NCBI GenBank assembly: GCA_050010115.1
Contig: JBEKLQ010000078.1
Location: forward strand, 1-19,054
Direction: 5' to 3'
DNA: 19,054 bases
Source: JAKACA01 sp050010115
GTDB taxonomy: Bacteria > Actinomycetota > Acidimicrobiia > Acidimicrobiales > Bog-793
Shown: positions 6,540 through 13,431 of the stretch, piece after piece
How positions within the stretch are numbered: the first letter of the stretch is position 1
Layout: each line of letters starts with the position of its first letter
Position numbers and translations under genes: made by a program
The notes under the pieces: model-generated
Told to the model about the DNA's origin: nothing
What the model saw: the letters and a program-made list of their open reading frames with translations, nothing else
Databases searched by the model: none

Positions 6540-7082
6540 ATGAACGACCCAGTGGAGCTACTGTCGACAGTCTTGGATCAGGCGGCTGCGCTCGTCGTCG
6601 GCTTGCGCATCGATCAGGCAGTGCTGCCGACGCCATGCTCGGCCTGGAATGTCGCGGCCCTGGTCAACCATCTGATTGATGATCTCGGCAACTTCACGAT
6701 GATGGCTGGGGGAGGGCAGCCGGACTGGTCCGCTCAGCCGTCCAAGGTGCCGTTCGACATGTGGGCGGACGTCTTTAACAGCGAGGCGCGCGATGTTCTT
6801 GCGGCCTGGAGCGAAGCGCCGGATGACGCTCGCGGAGGGATTGATATGCAATTGGCCGAGGTGGTCGCGCACGGTTGGGACATCGCCAAGGCGAGCGGTC
6901 AGTCCGTCAGCTTGGATGCAGATGCCGCCGCCCAGGGGTTGGCGTGGAGCCGCGAACGGCTCACGCCCGAGCGCCGTGGCTCGGCGTTTGGCCCCGCAGT
7001 CACAGTGCCCGAGGGCGTGGCACCCGTGGATCAGTTGGTGGCCTGGTTCGGCCGGAACCCTGCCTGGGCCCCGCCCGCCTGA
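6540..7082 (+). CDS. TIGR03086-family metal-binding protein (DinB / maleylpyruvate isomerase-like)
   Basis: 180 residues from the ATG at 6540. The N-terminal four-helix bundle of the mycothiol-dependent enzyme/DinB fold shows the hallmark LPTPCSAWNVAALVNHLIDD (W-x-V-x-x-L-x-x-H, the first metal-ligand histidine, near residue 46). A second hallmark, LAEVVAHGWDIAKASGQ, near residue 115 supplies a further histidine. The C-terminal FGPAVTVPEGVAPVDQLVAW plus FGRNP is the usual TIGR03086 ending. Members are common in mycothiol-making actinomycetes and probably bind a divalent metal in thiol-transfer or isomerase reactions; no substrate is known for this one. The gene looks intact and stands alone. 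Confidence 0.85.
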   Translation: MNDPVELLSTVLDQAAALVVGLRIDQAVLPTPCSAWNVAALVNHLIDDLGNFTMMAGGGQPDWSAQPSKVPFDMWADVFNSEARDVLAAWSEAPDDARGGIDMQLAEVVAHGWDIAKASGQSVSLDADAAAQGLAWSRERLTPERRGSAFGPAVTVPEGVAPVDQLVAWFGRNPAWAPPA

Positions 7083-7517
7083 GGAGACTCGGTGAGGGCT
7101 TCGGGCCATGCCACGATCCGTTGACGATTAGGGCTCCATAGGCCGGCATCGTTACCCTCGGCGCCATGGCAATCCCGACTCCAGACCTTGATGGTGCCCT
7201 CCTCCGTATGGTGAGTGACGGTGAGACGCGGAGGGTCAGGAATATCGACGATCCGCTATCGGTTGGCCGACGAAGGGGTCGCGTGTGAACGCGGTGGGTC
7301 GGGCCATCACCATCGCTCGCGGGAGGCGCCCCATGCGGCAGGTTGCGCGCCAATTGCCGCCCCCGAAGTCGAGCATCTTGTAAAAGCCTCCATCAAACCC
7401 GGGGTGGTTCAATCGCCTCCGGTCACGAGGGTCATCTTGCCGGCGACGGAGAAAAGGTCGCTCATCGCGCGGTCGGAGAGGCTGGGGCGGCCCGTCGTAG
7501 CCGTCTGGCGTCGGTGA
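7083..7517. other. Intergenic stretch with one tiny ORF and one gene stub
   Basis: No full gene is seen. On the plus strand an ATG at 7166 opens 40 codons (MAIPTPDLDGALLRMVSDGE and on) to a stop at 7288. It reads plausibly but has no ribosome binding site. On the minus strand the first codons of a dehydrogenase lie at 7465-7409, listed separately. The rest holds only shadow frames, and no tRNA or clear terminator is seen. Confidence 0.4.
7409..7465 (-). pseudogene. N-terminal stub of a second short-chain dehydrogenase
   Basis: An ATG at 7465 gives MSDLFSVAGKMTLVTGGD and then a stop. This is the characteristic first strand and start of the TGGxxGIG cofactor loop of SDR enzymes (compare M-x-x-L-F-x-x-x-G-K-x-x-L-V-T-G-G). 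Nothing SDR-like follows in any frame, so the gene was cut off after about 17 codons. It lies 52 bases downstream of the intact dehydrogenase on the same strand, as the next gene of the former operon would. Confidence 0.5.
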
Positions 7518-8291
7518 TCAGGAGTCGATGGGTCGGGGCCAGTCGTCGGCTCGCAGCACCGCCTCGGTGCCGCCGTCGACGGTGATCACCGATCCGCAGA
7601 AGAAGCCGGCGTCCGCCGAGAGGAGGTAGTCGACCAGCCCGGCGATCTCCTCGGGCCGGCCGGGACGGGCCATGGGGATCGGGTAGACGTCGCCCAGGGT
7701 GGCAACGAAGTCCCACCCCCCTTCGGTCATGGGCGTGTCGATGAACCCGGGGGCGATGGCGTTGAGCCGGATGCCCGACCCGATCCAGTCTGCCGATGGG
7801 GCGTGGCGCCGGACCCACCTGGCCAGGGCGAGCTTGGATGCTGGGTAGGCGCCCAAGGCGTCGCCCCCCGCCGCTCGGCGGGCGCCGTCCTCGTCACCGG
7901 CGAGGCAGAGATCGGCCACCTCGACCGGGTATCCGGGCTGGGTCGTCGCCGAGTTGGAGCTCATCACGACGGCGCTGGGTTCCGATCCCTGGGCGAGGAA
8001 TGGCCGCAGCCCGGTGAGGGAGGCGATCGCACCGAAGTAGTTCACCGAGACGATGGTTGCGGCGCTCCCGGCCTGGATGCCCGCTGCCACGATGAGACCG
8101 TCGAGGGTGCCGTCGCACTGTGCGGCGACCTCGGCCACCATGGCCTCGCGTCCCGGCGCCGTCGAGAGATCGGCGGTGACCTCGGCATCTCGCAGGTCGA
8201 CACCGATGATCCGATGTCCGGTCGCCTCGAGGCGGTGGCGGATCGCCCGCCCCATCCCGCCGGCCGATCCGGTCATGACGATGGTGGACAT
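7518..8291 (-). CDS. Short-chain dehydrogenase/reductase (SDR, hydroxysteroid dehydrogenase-like)
   Basis: 257 residues from the ATG at 8291, chosen because GGAG lies seven bases upstream; an ATG two codons earlier (8297) is too close to it. It has a Rossmann fold with the cofactor loop TGSAGGMG, an acidic residue after strand 2 (GVDLRD, favouring NAD), the catalytic serine in VVMSSNSATT and YPASK (Tyr-x-x-x-Lys). It ends NAIAPGFIDTPM and FFCGSVITVDGGTEA. The long insert between Ser and Tyr (DLCLAGDEDGARRAAGGDAL) is typical of 3-alpha-hydroxysteroid dehydrogenase-like SDRs. It oxidises or reduces an alcohol/ketone pair in the cytosol. The preceding Old-Yellow-Enzyme stop codon overlaps the upstream ATG (ATGA), so the two were translationally coupled in a steroid- or terpenoid-type catabolic operon. 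That pathway is inference. Confidence 0.9.
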   Translation of the reverse strand: MSTIVMTGSAGGMGRAIRHRLEATGHRIIGVDLRDAEVTADLSTAPGREAMVAEVAAQCDGTLDGLIVAAGIQAGSAATIVSVNYFGAIASLTGLRPFLAQGSEPSAVVMSSNSATTQPGYPVEVADLCLAGDEDGARRAAGGDALGAYPASKLALARWVRRHAPSADWIGSGIRLNAIAPGFIDTPMTEGGWDFVATLGDVYPIPMARPGRPEEIAGLVDYLLSADAGFFCGSVITVDGGTEAVLRADDWPRPIDS

Positions 8292-8293
8292 CG

Positions 8294-8703
8294 TCATGCT
8301 CCGGGCAAAGGGGTGACCAGCACGCAGCGGGTTCCCGTGTAGATGGTGGGCGTGCACTTGTTGCAGTGGACGCACAGGCCCGCACTGCGCTCATGGTCGC
8401 GCATCTTGTTGGGCCCGGGCTATGGCGACGAACTCGAACCCCTCCTCGAGGGCCCCCTCGATGGTGTCGAGACGGTTGACGCCGCCGAGAAGGATCAGCG
8501 GCATCGACAGTGCCTCGCGGAACTGACGGGCGAAAGGCAGGAAAAAAGGCTTCCTCGAACGGGAGCTCGGGGAAGATGCGCCGGCCGAACAGCTTGAGGC
8601 CCAGGCCGACGACTCGGGGTTGGGTGGCGATGAACTCGGCCATGGGGACATCTCCCCGGAAGAAGTACATGCCGTTGAGCAACGAGCTGCCCCCAGTGAG
8701 GCA
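8294..8703 (-). pseudogene. NADH:flavin oxidoreductase (Old Yellow Enzyme) C-terminal remnant
   Basis: Three frames in order give the C-terminal third of an OYE-type barrel. First is LTGGSSLLNGMYFFRGDVPM to FPELPFEEAFF. Second is LPFARQFREALSMPLILLGG then VNRLDTIEGALEEGFEFVAI. Third is NKMRDHERSAGLCVHCNKCT then PTIYTGTRCVL, the Cys-rich end typical of the family. Frame 1 to 2 breaks at a run of six A (8542-8547) where five would keep the frame. Frame 2 to 3 breaks near 8411, where about eight codons (LLREPDL-like) are missing. The N-terminal two thirds are absent. The protein cannot work as encoded. It was the partner of the coupled dehydrogenase. Confidence 0.75.
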
Positions 8704-8883
8704 CCGGCGCGCACCTGCGGAGCCGCCGTTTCCCGTTCGCCCAGGTTGCCCAAATCGGCACTGTTCTCCTCTTTCCCAAGCTGGGAACACGAGTTCGCTT
8801 CTCGTCGCTTGCTCTGTAAAGTTCCCTGGTCAGGGTTCCGCGATCGCCACTGGAGGATCACGTCGATGACTTCTGGTACCCGT

Positions 8884-9996
8884 TCAGGCACCAGGCAGGC
8901 GCTGAAGAGTCCAGGTCGCCCCTCCATCAGTCGTGCCGACCGCAGCGCCATCTCCGCTGCCGGTTAGGCCCACGGCCTCGCAGTCGCTCACCGAAGGACA
9001 AGCCACCCCAGCGAGGGATTCCACGGACGAAGGGACGCCCTGTGGCGTCCACGCGGCTCCGCCGTCGGTAGTACCGAGTGCCGTTATGTCGCCGTCGCCC
9101 ACGGCCTCGCAGTCGCTCACCGACGGGCAGGAGATGCCGCTGAGGTCGTTCAGCCCGGGCGGGATGCGCTGGATTGTCCAGGTCGCCCCACCGTTGTGGG
9201 TGCGAATTACCACGCCGACCTGCTTGTGACCACCGTGTACGGACTTGCTACCCACTGCTACGCAGGTCTTCACGGTGGGGCAGGCGACGGCACTGAGAAA
9301 TGAGACGTTCGGCGGGACGCTTTGCTTGGTCCACGTGGTCCCGCCGTCAGACGTGTGGAGGGCTGGCGCGCCGTAGCCGACCGCCTCGCACGTCTGCGCG
9401 GACGGGCAGGCGATGCCTTCAACGAGGTTGGCTCCCGGGGGGACGCTTTGGTGTTTCCAGGTGGCGCCTCCGTTGACCGTCCCCACTATGGTGCCGCCGT
9501 TCCCAGTAGCCTCGCAGACGGCCTTCGAGGGACAGGCGATGGCGAGGAAGTAGCCGCCGACAAGGGTTACTGGTTCGGTCGTCCACTGAGTGCCCCTGTC
9601 GGTGGTGCGGTAGATAGCGCCTGCGTCCCCGTTCCCGCTTCCGACCACGTCGCAGGTCGTGGCCGAAGCGCAGGCGACGCCGAACAGGGCGCCGACCCCG
9701 GCCGGCTGGGTCCGTCGCTTCCAGGTCGTCCCTCCGTCGGTGGTGCCCACGACGGTGCCGCCGGCAACGTTGGCCACCTCGCCGACCGCCTCGCAGGAGG
9801 TTGCCGTGTGACAGCTGACAGCCTGGAGGGGTGGGACCCCGCTGGTTACCGCCGCGCGGGCCGACGTGGCCCCGGCTGGTGTTGGTGACGATGCCAGCAC
9901 GGCGGGGAGACCGAGCACCGCCATTGCCAGCAGGCCTGTCCGAAGGCCAACAGCTCGGAACCTCAACCCGTCTGGAGAGAACGTTCGTTTCGGCAT
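8884..9996 (-). CDS. Secreted 7-repeat Asp-box/Ycf48-like beta-propeller protein
   Basis: The ATG at 9996 is preferred over one 28 codons upstream because GAGGAGGG lies about six bases before it, and because MPKRTF starts a normal signal peptide with hydrophobic GLLAMAVLGLPAVLASS. The mature part is exactly seven units. Each has C-x5-C (CHTATSC, CASATTC, CPSKAVC, CPSAQTC, CPTVKTC, CPSVSDC twice), EAVG or similar, and an Asp box (GTTDGGTTW type). Seven is a classical blade number, so a single closed propeller with one disulfide per blade is likely. It is half the size of the paralogue at 2110-4173. It should be exported; ligand and partner are unknown. It lies upstream of the broken OYE gene but is separated from it by 180 bases with no gene. 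Confidence 0.85.
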   Translation of the reverse strand: MPKRTFSPDGLRFRAVGLRTGLLAMAVLGLPAVLASSPTPAGATSARAAVTSGVPPLQAVSCHTATSCEAVGEVANVAGGTVVGTTDGGTTWKRRTQPAGVGALFGVACASATTCDVVGSGNGDAGAIYRTTDRGTQWTTEPVTLVGGYFLAIACPSKAVCEATGNGGTIVGTVNGGATWKHQSVPPGANLVEGIACPSAQTCEAVGYGAPALHTSDGGTTWTKQSVPPNVSFLSAVACPTVKTCVAVGSKSVHGGHKQVGVVIRTHNGGATWTIQRIPPGLNDLSGISCPSVSDCEAVGDGDITALGTTDGGAAWTPQGVPSSVESLAGVACPSVSDCEAVGLTGSGDGAAVGTTDGGATWTLQRLPGA

Positions 9997-10210
9997 GCCG
10001 CCACCCTCCTCGCTGGCTCCGTTGCCCGCCCGGCCGGTTCCTAGCGTACCGAAGACGAACATCACGCCGATGGTCCGCAATGACGGCGGTGGTCCGTAGA
10101 TCGTGAGTACTACAACTACCGGGCAGCTGTCATCGTGTCCGAGTCGCTGCGTTGACCGTCTACCTCGCCCGTTTCCGGCAGCTCGTCCAGTGCGGTAGCA
10201 GGACTGTCGC

Positions 10211-10456
10211 TCATCCCGGCTTCATGGCCGAGTCGAGGAGCGAGTAGATGGCGTCCCAGCGACGCTGCCGATCGCTGGTCTGCGCATGATTCGCCTCGAA
10301 GGCGACGACTCCCATCAACTCCTCCAAATCACGTTCGCTCCCTGTCAGCGCGACGCCGTTCGGACGCGGTTGAGCCGCGTACAGCACCCGCTCGCATTCC
10401 TGGTCGAGTACTGGTCCGTCGAGGAGCAGCCGGTAGGAGTCTTTGGGCACGACCAC
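10211..10456 (-). CDS. Conserved-looking hypothetical protein, about 81 aa
   Basis: The frame reads VVVPKDSYRLLLDGPVLDQE, then CERVLYAAQPRPNGVALTGS, then ERDLEELMGVVAFEANHAQT and RRWDAIYSLLDSAMKPG: alternating strands and helices with good amphipathic pattern, so it is probably real. The start is uncertain. GTG at 10456 or 10450 fits the folded part, while the open frame extends to 10552 with low-complexity residues. An AAAGAGG site lies about 15 bases before 10456. I do not recognise the family. It sits between the propeller gene and the integrase/transposase scar. Confidence 0.45.
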   Translation of the reverse strand: MVVPKDSYRLLLDGPVLDQECERVLYAAQPRPNGVALTGSERDLEELMGVVAFEANHAQTSDRQRRWDAIYSLLDSAMKPG

Positions 10457-10538
10457 GGTGACGCAGCGCCGACCTCTTTGAACAGGCCGAGGGGCGAGAG
10501 GTCGTCCAATGATCCCTGCCAGCCGTCGATCACCGCAC

Positions 10539-10660
10539 GGGGCGAGCGTCACCGACGTCGCCAGGCGATACGGAGTGACACACCAGACCGTGTCAACCTG
10601 GCTCCGTCGCTACGCGAACGAGGGCTTCTCTGCTCTCGTCGATAAGCGCTCGAGGTGCCC
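10539..10660 (+). mobile_element. IS481-like transposase N-terminal remnant
   Basis: The frame reads GASVTDVARRYGVTHQTVST, then WLRRYANEGFSALVDKRSRC. This is the first helix-turn-helix of IS481/IS3-class transposases (pattern VARRxGVxxxTVxxWLRRYxxxGxxxLxDRSxRP). The DDE catalytic core is missing; after about 10660 the DNA becomes an integrase fragment on the other strand. The stub has no ribosome binding site and is not functional. Confidence 0.55.
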
Positions 10661-10885
10661 GGCCAGCGCCGGCAGGACGTCTTCCGGCACCGAGACGCTC
10701 CGGCGTCCCGCCTTGGTCTTCGGCGCCTTCGTGAGGGTTCGGCCACCCATCAGGGTGACGCGGGTCTCCCGTACGTGGAGAGGCGCACGGTCGATCTCGA
10801 GGTCGGCTCGGCCGTGTCCGAGCAGCTCACCACGGCGCAGCTGGGAATGCCACCAGGAGCACGCCCGCTCGGAGGTGTTCCGGCA
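10650..10885 (-). pseudogene. Central fragment of a tyrosine recombinase (integrase)
   Basis: Two minus-strand frames combine: AAMPEHLRAGVLLVAF, then LRRGELLGHGRADLEIDRAP with HVRETRVTLMGGRTLTKAPK and TKAGRRSVSVPEDVLPALAG. This is the start of the catalytic domain of actinobacterial phage-type integrases: LRRGELLG holds the first catalytic arginine and KAPKTKAGRR the beta-hairpin lysine. A frameshift lies near 10838, where four bases stand in place of a multiple of three. The piece ends near HLERL, where the IS481-like stub begins. The missing C-terminal part (HDLR, LGH, Tyr) is what the fragment at 4190-4483 supplies, on the other strand. Confidence 0.7.
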
Positions 10886-10922
10886 TCGCCGCCACTGGGC
10901 GGCCGACACTCGATCGTCATAT

Positions 10923-10938
10923 AGGGACCTTCGGCCCT
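10923..10938. promoter_or_regulatory. DosR-box-like palindrome
   Basis: The 16 bases AGGGACCTTCGGCCCT form an imperfect dyad. They fit the core GGGAC-N5-GCCC of the mycobacterial DosR/DevR hypoxia-regulator site, with one mismatch to the shortened consensus GGGACTTTNGNCCC. The element is about 130 bases upstream of the sugar-binding lipoprotein start, and just outside the integrase remnant. No DosR gene is in the window, so a regulatory role is a guess. Confidence 0.3.
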
Positions 10939-11065
10939 ACCCATCCCGGCCGCTGCGTCTCAGATTGAGGAGTGTGACGCGCCGGAAGGGGTCGTCATGA
11001 CCAGTGACCGTTCGCGGCAGCGAAGCGGCGCCAGTGAGGACAGGTTCCGACGAAAGGGGTCTGAA

Positions 11066-12385
11066 ATGCAGTTGGAGAACAGAACCGAGGGTCGGCACCC
11101 CCGTTCGCGAGTCCACGGCGCGGCTCCGGGCTTCCGCCGGGTGGGCTTGTTGAGTCTGGCGGCGGTAGTTGGCCTGGTGGCTTCGGGCTGCGGATCATCG
11201 TCAAGCACATCGACTTCGAGCGTCGCGCACGGCTCGAACACCATTCCGTCGGGGCTCAGCATCAGCTCGTTCACCGTGAGCATCGCGTCGGAGATGTCCC
11301 AGTTCAAGCCGCTGACCGAGTACGCCACCAAGGGGGCCAACACCCTGCAGGTGGGGGTGATCCTGCCCGACACCACGTCGTCGACGCGGTACGTGGACTT
11401 CGACCAGCCGTACCTGAACGATGCCTTTGCCGACGCCGGGTATACGCAGGCGCAGTACCGGATCGACAACGCCCAGGGAAGTGACGCGACCGAGCTGGAC
11501 GATGCCACTGCCGACATCAACCTGGGCGCCAAGATCCTGGTCATGGACCCGCTCGACGGCCCCACCGGGGTGGCGATCGCGAAGCTGGCCGAGTCCAAGG
11601 GCGTCACCATGATCAGCTACGACCGCGCCACCTTCCAGGGCACGAACACCTACTACGTCAGCTTCAACAACGAGCTCGTGGGTGAGCTGATCGGCAAGGG
11701 CTTCGAGTCCTGCGTTTCCTCTTGGAAGATCTCCAAGCCCAAGGTCTTCGTCCTGAATGGTGGCGAGGACACCGACCCCAACGCCATCTCCTTTGCTGAG
11801 GGATACAACAAGGTGGTCTGGAGCCAGACGGCCAAGACGGTCAGCGCCGGCGCCACCAACAGCCTCGGCTACTCCCTGGTCGGCGAGAACTACGCCCCCG
11901 GCTGGGACAACACCAAGGGCGGAACCATCTTCCAGCAGACGTACACCGCGCACCCTGAGATCAACGCCACCATCGAGGCAAATGACGGGCTCTCCAATGC
12001 GGTGATCACCGACCTCATTGCGGACGGGGTCAAGCCCTACAAGGTCCCGACCACCGGGCAGGACGCCACGGCCCAGGGCATGGCCTATATCCTCGAGGGC
12101 TACCAGTGCGGCTCGGTCTACAAAGCGGTCTACAAGGAGGCCCAGGACACCGTCGCCCTGGCCACCATCCTGTTGGCCGGCGACAAGCCGCCTTCGACTC
12201 TGCTGAACTCCACCACCGTCGATCCGGCCGATTCCAGCATCACCGAGCCGGCGTCGCTGCTGGTCCCGGTGTGGGTCGACCAGGCCAATATGGAGGCGAC
12301 GGTGGTCAAGGACGGCTTCGACCCCGCCGCGGCCATCTGCACCATCGCGGGTGCGAGCCTCTGCACCAAAGACGGAATCTCGTGA
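11066..12385 (+). CDS. XylF-like sugar ABC transporter substrate-binding lipoprotein
   Basis: 439 residues from the ATG at 11066, six bases after GAAAGGGG. An in-frame ATG at 10997 with its own GGAAGGGG would add 23 residues before an already long n-region, so it is less likely. A lipoprotein signal (GLLSLAAVVGLVASGC, lipid-modified Cys42) and a Ser/Thr-rich linker precede a type-1 periplasmic binding fold. Matches to D-xylose-binding XylF are clear: LQVGVILPDTTSSTRYVDFD, KILVMDPLDGPTGVAIAKLA, VTMISYDRATF, TYYVSFNNELVGELIGKG, KVFVLNGGEDTDPNA, EINATIEANDGLSNAV, TTGQDATAQGMAYILEGYQC. It should deliver a pentose-like sugar to the permeases encoded downstream. It is about 100 residues longer than E. 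coli XylF, mostly from the tether, the linker and the Cys-containing C-terminus. Confidence 0.9.
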   Translation: MQLENRTEGRHPRSRVHGAAPGFRRVGLLSLAAVVGLVASGCGSSSSTSTSSVAHGSNTIPSGLSISSFTVSIASEMSQFKPLTEYATKGANTLQVGVILPDTTSSTRYVDFDQPYLNDAFADAGYTQAQYRIDNAQGSDATELDDATADINLGAKILVMDPLDGPTGVAIAKLAESKGVTMISYDRATFQGTNTYYVSFNNELVGELIGKGFESCVSSWKISKPKVFVLNGGEDTDPNAISFAEGYNKVVWSQTAKTVSAGATNSLGYSLVGENYAPGWDNTKGGTIFQQTYTAHPEINATIEANDGLSNAVITDLIADGVKPYKVPTTGQDATAQGMAYILEGYQCGSVYKAVYKEAQDTVALATILLAGDKPPSTLLNSTTVDPADSSITEPASLLVPVWVDQANMEATVVKDGFDPAAAICTIAGASLCTKDGIS

Positions 12386-12495
12386 TCATCTGACTCGGAC
12401 GGGGCGTTCACTGAAGCGCCTCCTCAACAGCGTTGGTGGGCCGTCCGGCCGGGGGCTCCCGCCAACGCCGCTCTGGGGGGAGGGGGTCGTGTCCT

Positions 12496-12520
12496 GCCCG
12501 TCCCGGCGGGAAGGGCGGGC
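12496..12520 (+). terminator. GC-rich hairpin between binding protein and ATPase genes
   Basis: GCCCGTCCC (12496-12504) pairs with GGGCGGGC (12513-12520), giving eight base pairs with a single bulged T and an eight-base loop. There is no T run, so it may be a U-less terminator or an mRNA-stabilising hairpin. It would leave the binding protein better expressed than the rest of the importer, as is common in ABC operons. Confidence 0.4.
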
Positions 12521-12569
12521 GGCTGTGGCCTGCGGGTACTGGGGTACCGGAGGGGTGGGAGGCTTGACA

Positions 12570-12598
12570 TTGGCAGGGCCACTGAGGGGTCGTAATCT
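12570..12598 (+). promoter_or_regulatory. Sigma-A type promoter of the ATPase-permease operon
   Basis: TTGGCA (12570-12575) and TAATCT (12593-12598) are separated by exactly 17 bases. A perfect TTGACA also overlaps at 12564-12569 but is 23 bases from the -10. The -10 ends two bases before the GTG at 12601, so the mRNA would start inside the first codons, near 12605. Translation could then begin at the ATG at 12610 with almost no leader. Confidence 0.55.
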
Positions 12599-12600
12599 AC

Positions 12601-13428
12601 GTGACTGAGATGAACGAGGGCCTGAAAGGCGCGAGCCGCGGCGGGGAAGAGGCGGAGCCCTTGCTGAGGCTGCGGGGGATCGACAAGCACTTCGGGCCGG
12701 TGCAGGCGCTCTACAAGGTGGACCTGGATCTGCCCACGGGCCGGGTGACAGGCCTCTGCGGCGACAACGGTGCCGGCAAGTCGGTGCTCACCCGCTGCAT
12801 CGCCGGGGTGCACCAGCCCGACCACGGTCAGATCTACTTCGAGGGGCGGCCGGTTCACATTCGGAGCGCCCGGGACGCTGCCGCCCTGGGGATCGAGACC
12901 GTCTACCAGGATTTGGCGCTGGCCGACAACCTGGACATCGTCCAGAACATGTTCCTTGGCCGGGAGCGCCTGCGCCGCAGGCTACTCGACGAGGACTCGA
13001 TGGAGCGGGCCGCGGCCGAGACCCTGAGCAGCCTGCGGGTGACCACGGTGCGTTCGATCCGCCAGCCGGTGGCCTCGCTCTCGGGAGGTCAGCGGCAGGC
13101 GGTGGCCGTGGCCAAGGCAGTCATGTGGAACTCCAAGGTGGTGCTGCTGGACGAGCCCACGGCCGCGCTCGGGGTGGTGCAGACCCGGATAGTGCTGGAC
13201 CTGGTCGGGCGGCTCCGGGACCACGGGCTGGCGGTGATGGTGATCTCCCACAACCTGAACGACATCTTCGAGGTCGCGGACCGGATCGCGGTGCTCCACC
13301 TGGGGCGGATGGTGGCTGAGGGGCCGGCCGCGGACTTCGACCGGCAGAGCGTGGTCGAGTACATGACGACCGGTGCCTCGGGCGGGCGGCCGTTGGAACC
13401 GGCCGGAACCGCCAGCGGGGAGGGCTGA
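12601..13428 (+). CDS. CUT2-type sugar ABC transporter ATP-binding protein (single domain)
   Basis: 275 residues with one complete nucleotide-binding domain: Walker A GDNGAGKS (about residue 58), Q-loop YQDLALADNL, signature LSGGQRQ, Walker B VVLLDEPTAA and H-loop VISHN. RLRGIDKHFGPVQALYKVDL and the EAL-like IRSARDAAALGIETVYQDLA are typical of the RbsA/XylG/FrcA branch. RbsA and XylG are about 500 residues with two such domains; this one has only the first, like FrcA, so two copies should dimerise. The GTG at 12601 or the ATG at 12610 can be the start; promoter position favours the latter. Three bases separate its stop from the first permease, indicating translational coupling. Confidence 0.9.
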   Translation: MTEMNEGLKGASRGGEEAEPLLRLRGIDKHFGPVQALYKVDLDLPTGRVTGLCGDNGAGKSVLTRCIAGVHQPDHGQIYFEGRPVHIRSARDAAALGIETVYQDLALADNLDIVQNMFLGRERLRRRLLDEDSMERAAAETLSSLRVTTVRSIRQPVASLSGGQRQAVAVAKAVMWNSKVVLLDEPTAALGVVQTRIVLDLVGRLRDHGLAVMVISHNLNDIFEVADRIAVLHLGRMVAEGPAADFDRQSVVEYMTTGASGGRPLEPAGTASGEG

Positions 13429-13431
13429 GCC

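Noticed and set aside
10345..10533. Minus-strand frame MIDGWQGSLDDLSPLGLFKE overlapping the 81-aa hypothetical gene
   Set aside because: The first 25 residues look natural but the rest is out of frame with the better-supported protein; possibly a displaced N-terminus, too uncertain to annotate.
11201..11953. 250-aa minus-strand frame inside the binding-protein gene
   Set aside because: Antisense shadow of the XylF-like gene with no family motif.
12564..12569. Perfect TTGACA as the -35 of the ATPase promoter
   Set aside because: It is 23 bases from TAATCT, too far for a standard promoter; the overlapping TTGGCA at 17 bases is preferred.
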